From assembly GCF_900102725.1 (NCBI RefSeq), contig NZ_FNJW01000008.1, positions 1,426,001 through 1,490,000 of the forward strand: a DNA stretch of 64,000 bases. Reading direction: 5' to 3'. Shown piece after piece: positions 63,424 through 64,000 of this stretch. Made by a program: the position numbers and the translations under genes. Each line of letters begins with the position of its first letter. The first letter of the stretch is position 1. The notes below the pieces were generated by a model. It worked only from the letters and a program-made list of their open reading frames with translations. It searched no databases and was not told where the DNA came from. This DNA comes from Carnobacterium viridans. GTDB lineage: Bacteria; Bacillota; Bacilli; Lactobacillales; Carnobacteriaceae.

Positions 63424-63459
63424 AAAGAACCTTTCACAACCTAGCAGAAAGGTTCTTTT
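63424..63459 (-). terminator. Hairpin between ecfT and truA
   Basis: AAAGAACCTTTC (63424-63435) with GAAAGGTTCTTT (63447-63458); on the minus strand it ends in TTCTTTAACTTTT. A terminator or attenuator. Confidence 0.7.
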
Positions 63460-63468
63460 CCTCTTACA

Positions 63469-64000
63469 TCAATTTCTCAATACAACTAACCCAACGGTCA
63501 ATACAGCATAACCCAGCATCGCTACGGTATCGCGTGACACCCATTCGAGCTGACGGTACTTTGTACGCCCTTCGCCGCCTTTATATCCCCTAGCTTCCAT
63601 AGCCGTAGCTAATTCTTCCGCACGGTTAAATGAGCTGACGAATAAGGGAATCAAAATGGGAACAATAGCTTTCATTTGTTGGAAAATATTGCCTTCTCCA
63701 AAATCAACTCCACGAGCGCGTTGTGCGTTCATAATTTTTTCGGTTTCATCCATCAATGTTGGCACAAAACGCAAAGCAATCGACAACATCAAGGCAATTT
63801 CATAAACTGGTACTTTAACTACTTTCAATGGACGCAATAAATATTCAATTGCATCGGTCAACGATAATGGCATAGTAGTCAATGTCAGCAATGTCGACAT
63901 AAAAATGATTAAGACAAAGCGGCAAAAGATGAAGACCCCATTCAATAACCCTTCTTGCGAAATAATAATTGGACCCCAGTCAAAATACACCGTGCTTCCG
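63469..64000 (-). CDS. ecfT: ECF transporter transmembrane protein EcfT (5' end off window)
   Basis: About 177 residues are visible and the frame stays open to the window edge (GSTVYFDWGPIII), so the GTG at 63990 is unlikely to be the true start; EcfT is normally about 265 residues. Membrane segments and the two coupling-helix motifs of EcfT, NAQRARGVDF and AMEARGYKGG, are intact; these contact the EcfA ATPases. It energises uptake of several vitamins through exchangeable S components. The ecfA-ecfA'-ecfT-truA-rplM-rpsI order is the usual core arrangement. Confidence 0.95.
   Translation of the reverse strand, partial: GSTVYFDWGPIIISQEGLLNGVFIFCRFVLIIFMSTLLTLTTMPLSLTDAIEYLLRPLKVVKVPVYEIALMLSIALRFVPTLMDETEKIMNAQRARGVDFGEGNIFQQMKAIVPILIPLFVSSFNRAEELATAMEARGYKGGEGRTKYRQLEWVSRDTVAMLGYAVLTVGLVVLRN

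Noticed and set aside
1..64000. tRNA, rRNA, CRISPR arrays, prophage structural genes and plasmid replication genes
   Set aside because: I looked for them by eye and found none; tRNA genes could still be missed without a covariance search.

Overview
The window looks like a chromosomal segment of a low-GC lactic acid bacterium (Lactobacillales). A Carnobacteriaceae, Carnobacterium-like host is my best guess, from the style of the ribosomal proteins, TruA and EcfT at the right end; this is an inference because no 16S gene is present. About 54 kb at the left is an accessory island of metal-resistance operons, insertion sequences and decayed mobile modules. From about 54.3 kb to the end the content becomes ordinary: Nudix/helicase, SPFH protein, rhodanese, rpsI-rplM with an L13-type leader, truA and ecfT.

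Layout: 1-5640 is an arsenic operon on the minus strand (arsD, arsA, second arsD, arsR, acr3, then a CoA-disulfide-reductase/rhodanese protein running off the edge). At 5.7-6.6 kb an acetyltransferase gene lies between two 28-bp dif-like sites. At 6.8-12.4 kb, five transcription units (P-type ATPase, HMA metallochaperone, small membrane protein plus lgt, Crp/Fnr regulator, Dps) carry Fnr-type boxes placed exactly 22 bp upstream of the -10 element; I read this as a compact regulon of the local FNR-like protein. At 12.5-17.8 kb there is a broken IS30-family element, pseudogenes, small membrane proteins, an Xre/membrane-protein pair and an intact IS256-family element.

From 18 to 36 kb lies a large copper/envelope island: multicopper oxidase, two-component system, beta-propeller lipoprotein, SHOCT protein, a second lgt, an M23 hydrolase, a His/Met-rich small membrane protein, a Lit-like lipoprotein transacylase, then copY-copA-hma-copZ-copB, a CopY-box GAPDH variant and a YdhK-like lipoprotein. 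Much of this island handles lipoproteins (lgt, Lit, at least two lipoproteins), so copper response and lipoprotein lipidation appear linked. From 36 to 40.7 kb are remnants (HigBA, lgt, SHOCT, IS150-type, integrase), a NusG-II-like protein and a divergent MurE-like ligase.

From 40.9 to 50 kb is a partial trs/tra-type conjugation module: VirB6-like, lipoprotein, coupling protein, lysozyme/M23 protein, EssB-like protein, VirB4 and TrsD-like. No relaxase or topoisomerase is present and the coupling-protein N-terminal part has an in-frame stop, so it is probably a relic. From 50 to 57.6 kb come a DUF697-like protein, a DUF262/DUF1524 (GmrSD-like) protein, a ruined serine resolvase with a possible res site, and a Nudix plus PLD-helicase-DUF3427 pair. 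The rest is core chromosome with small IS scars.
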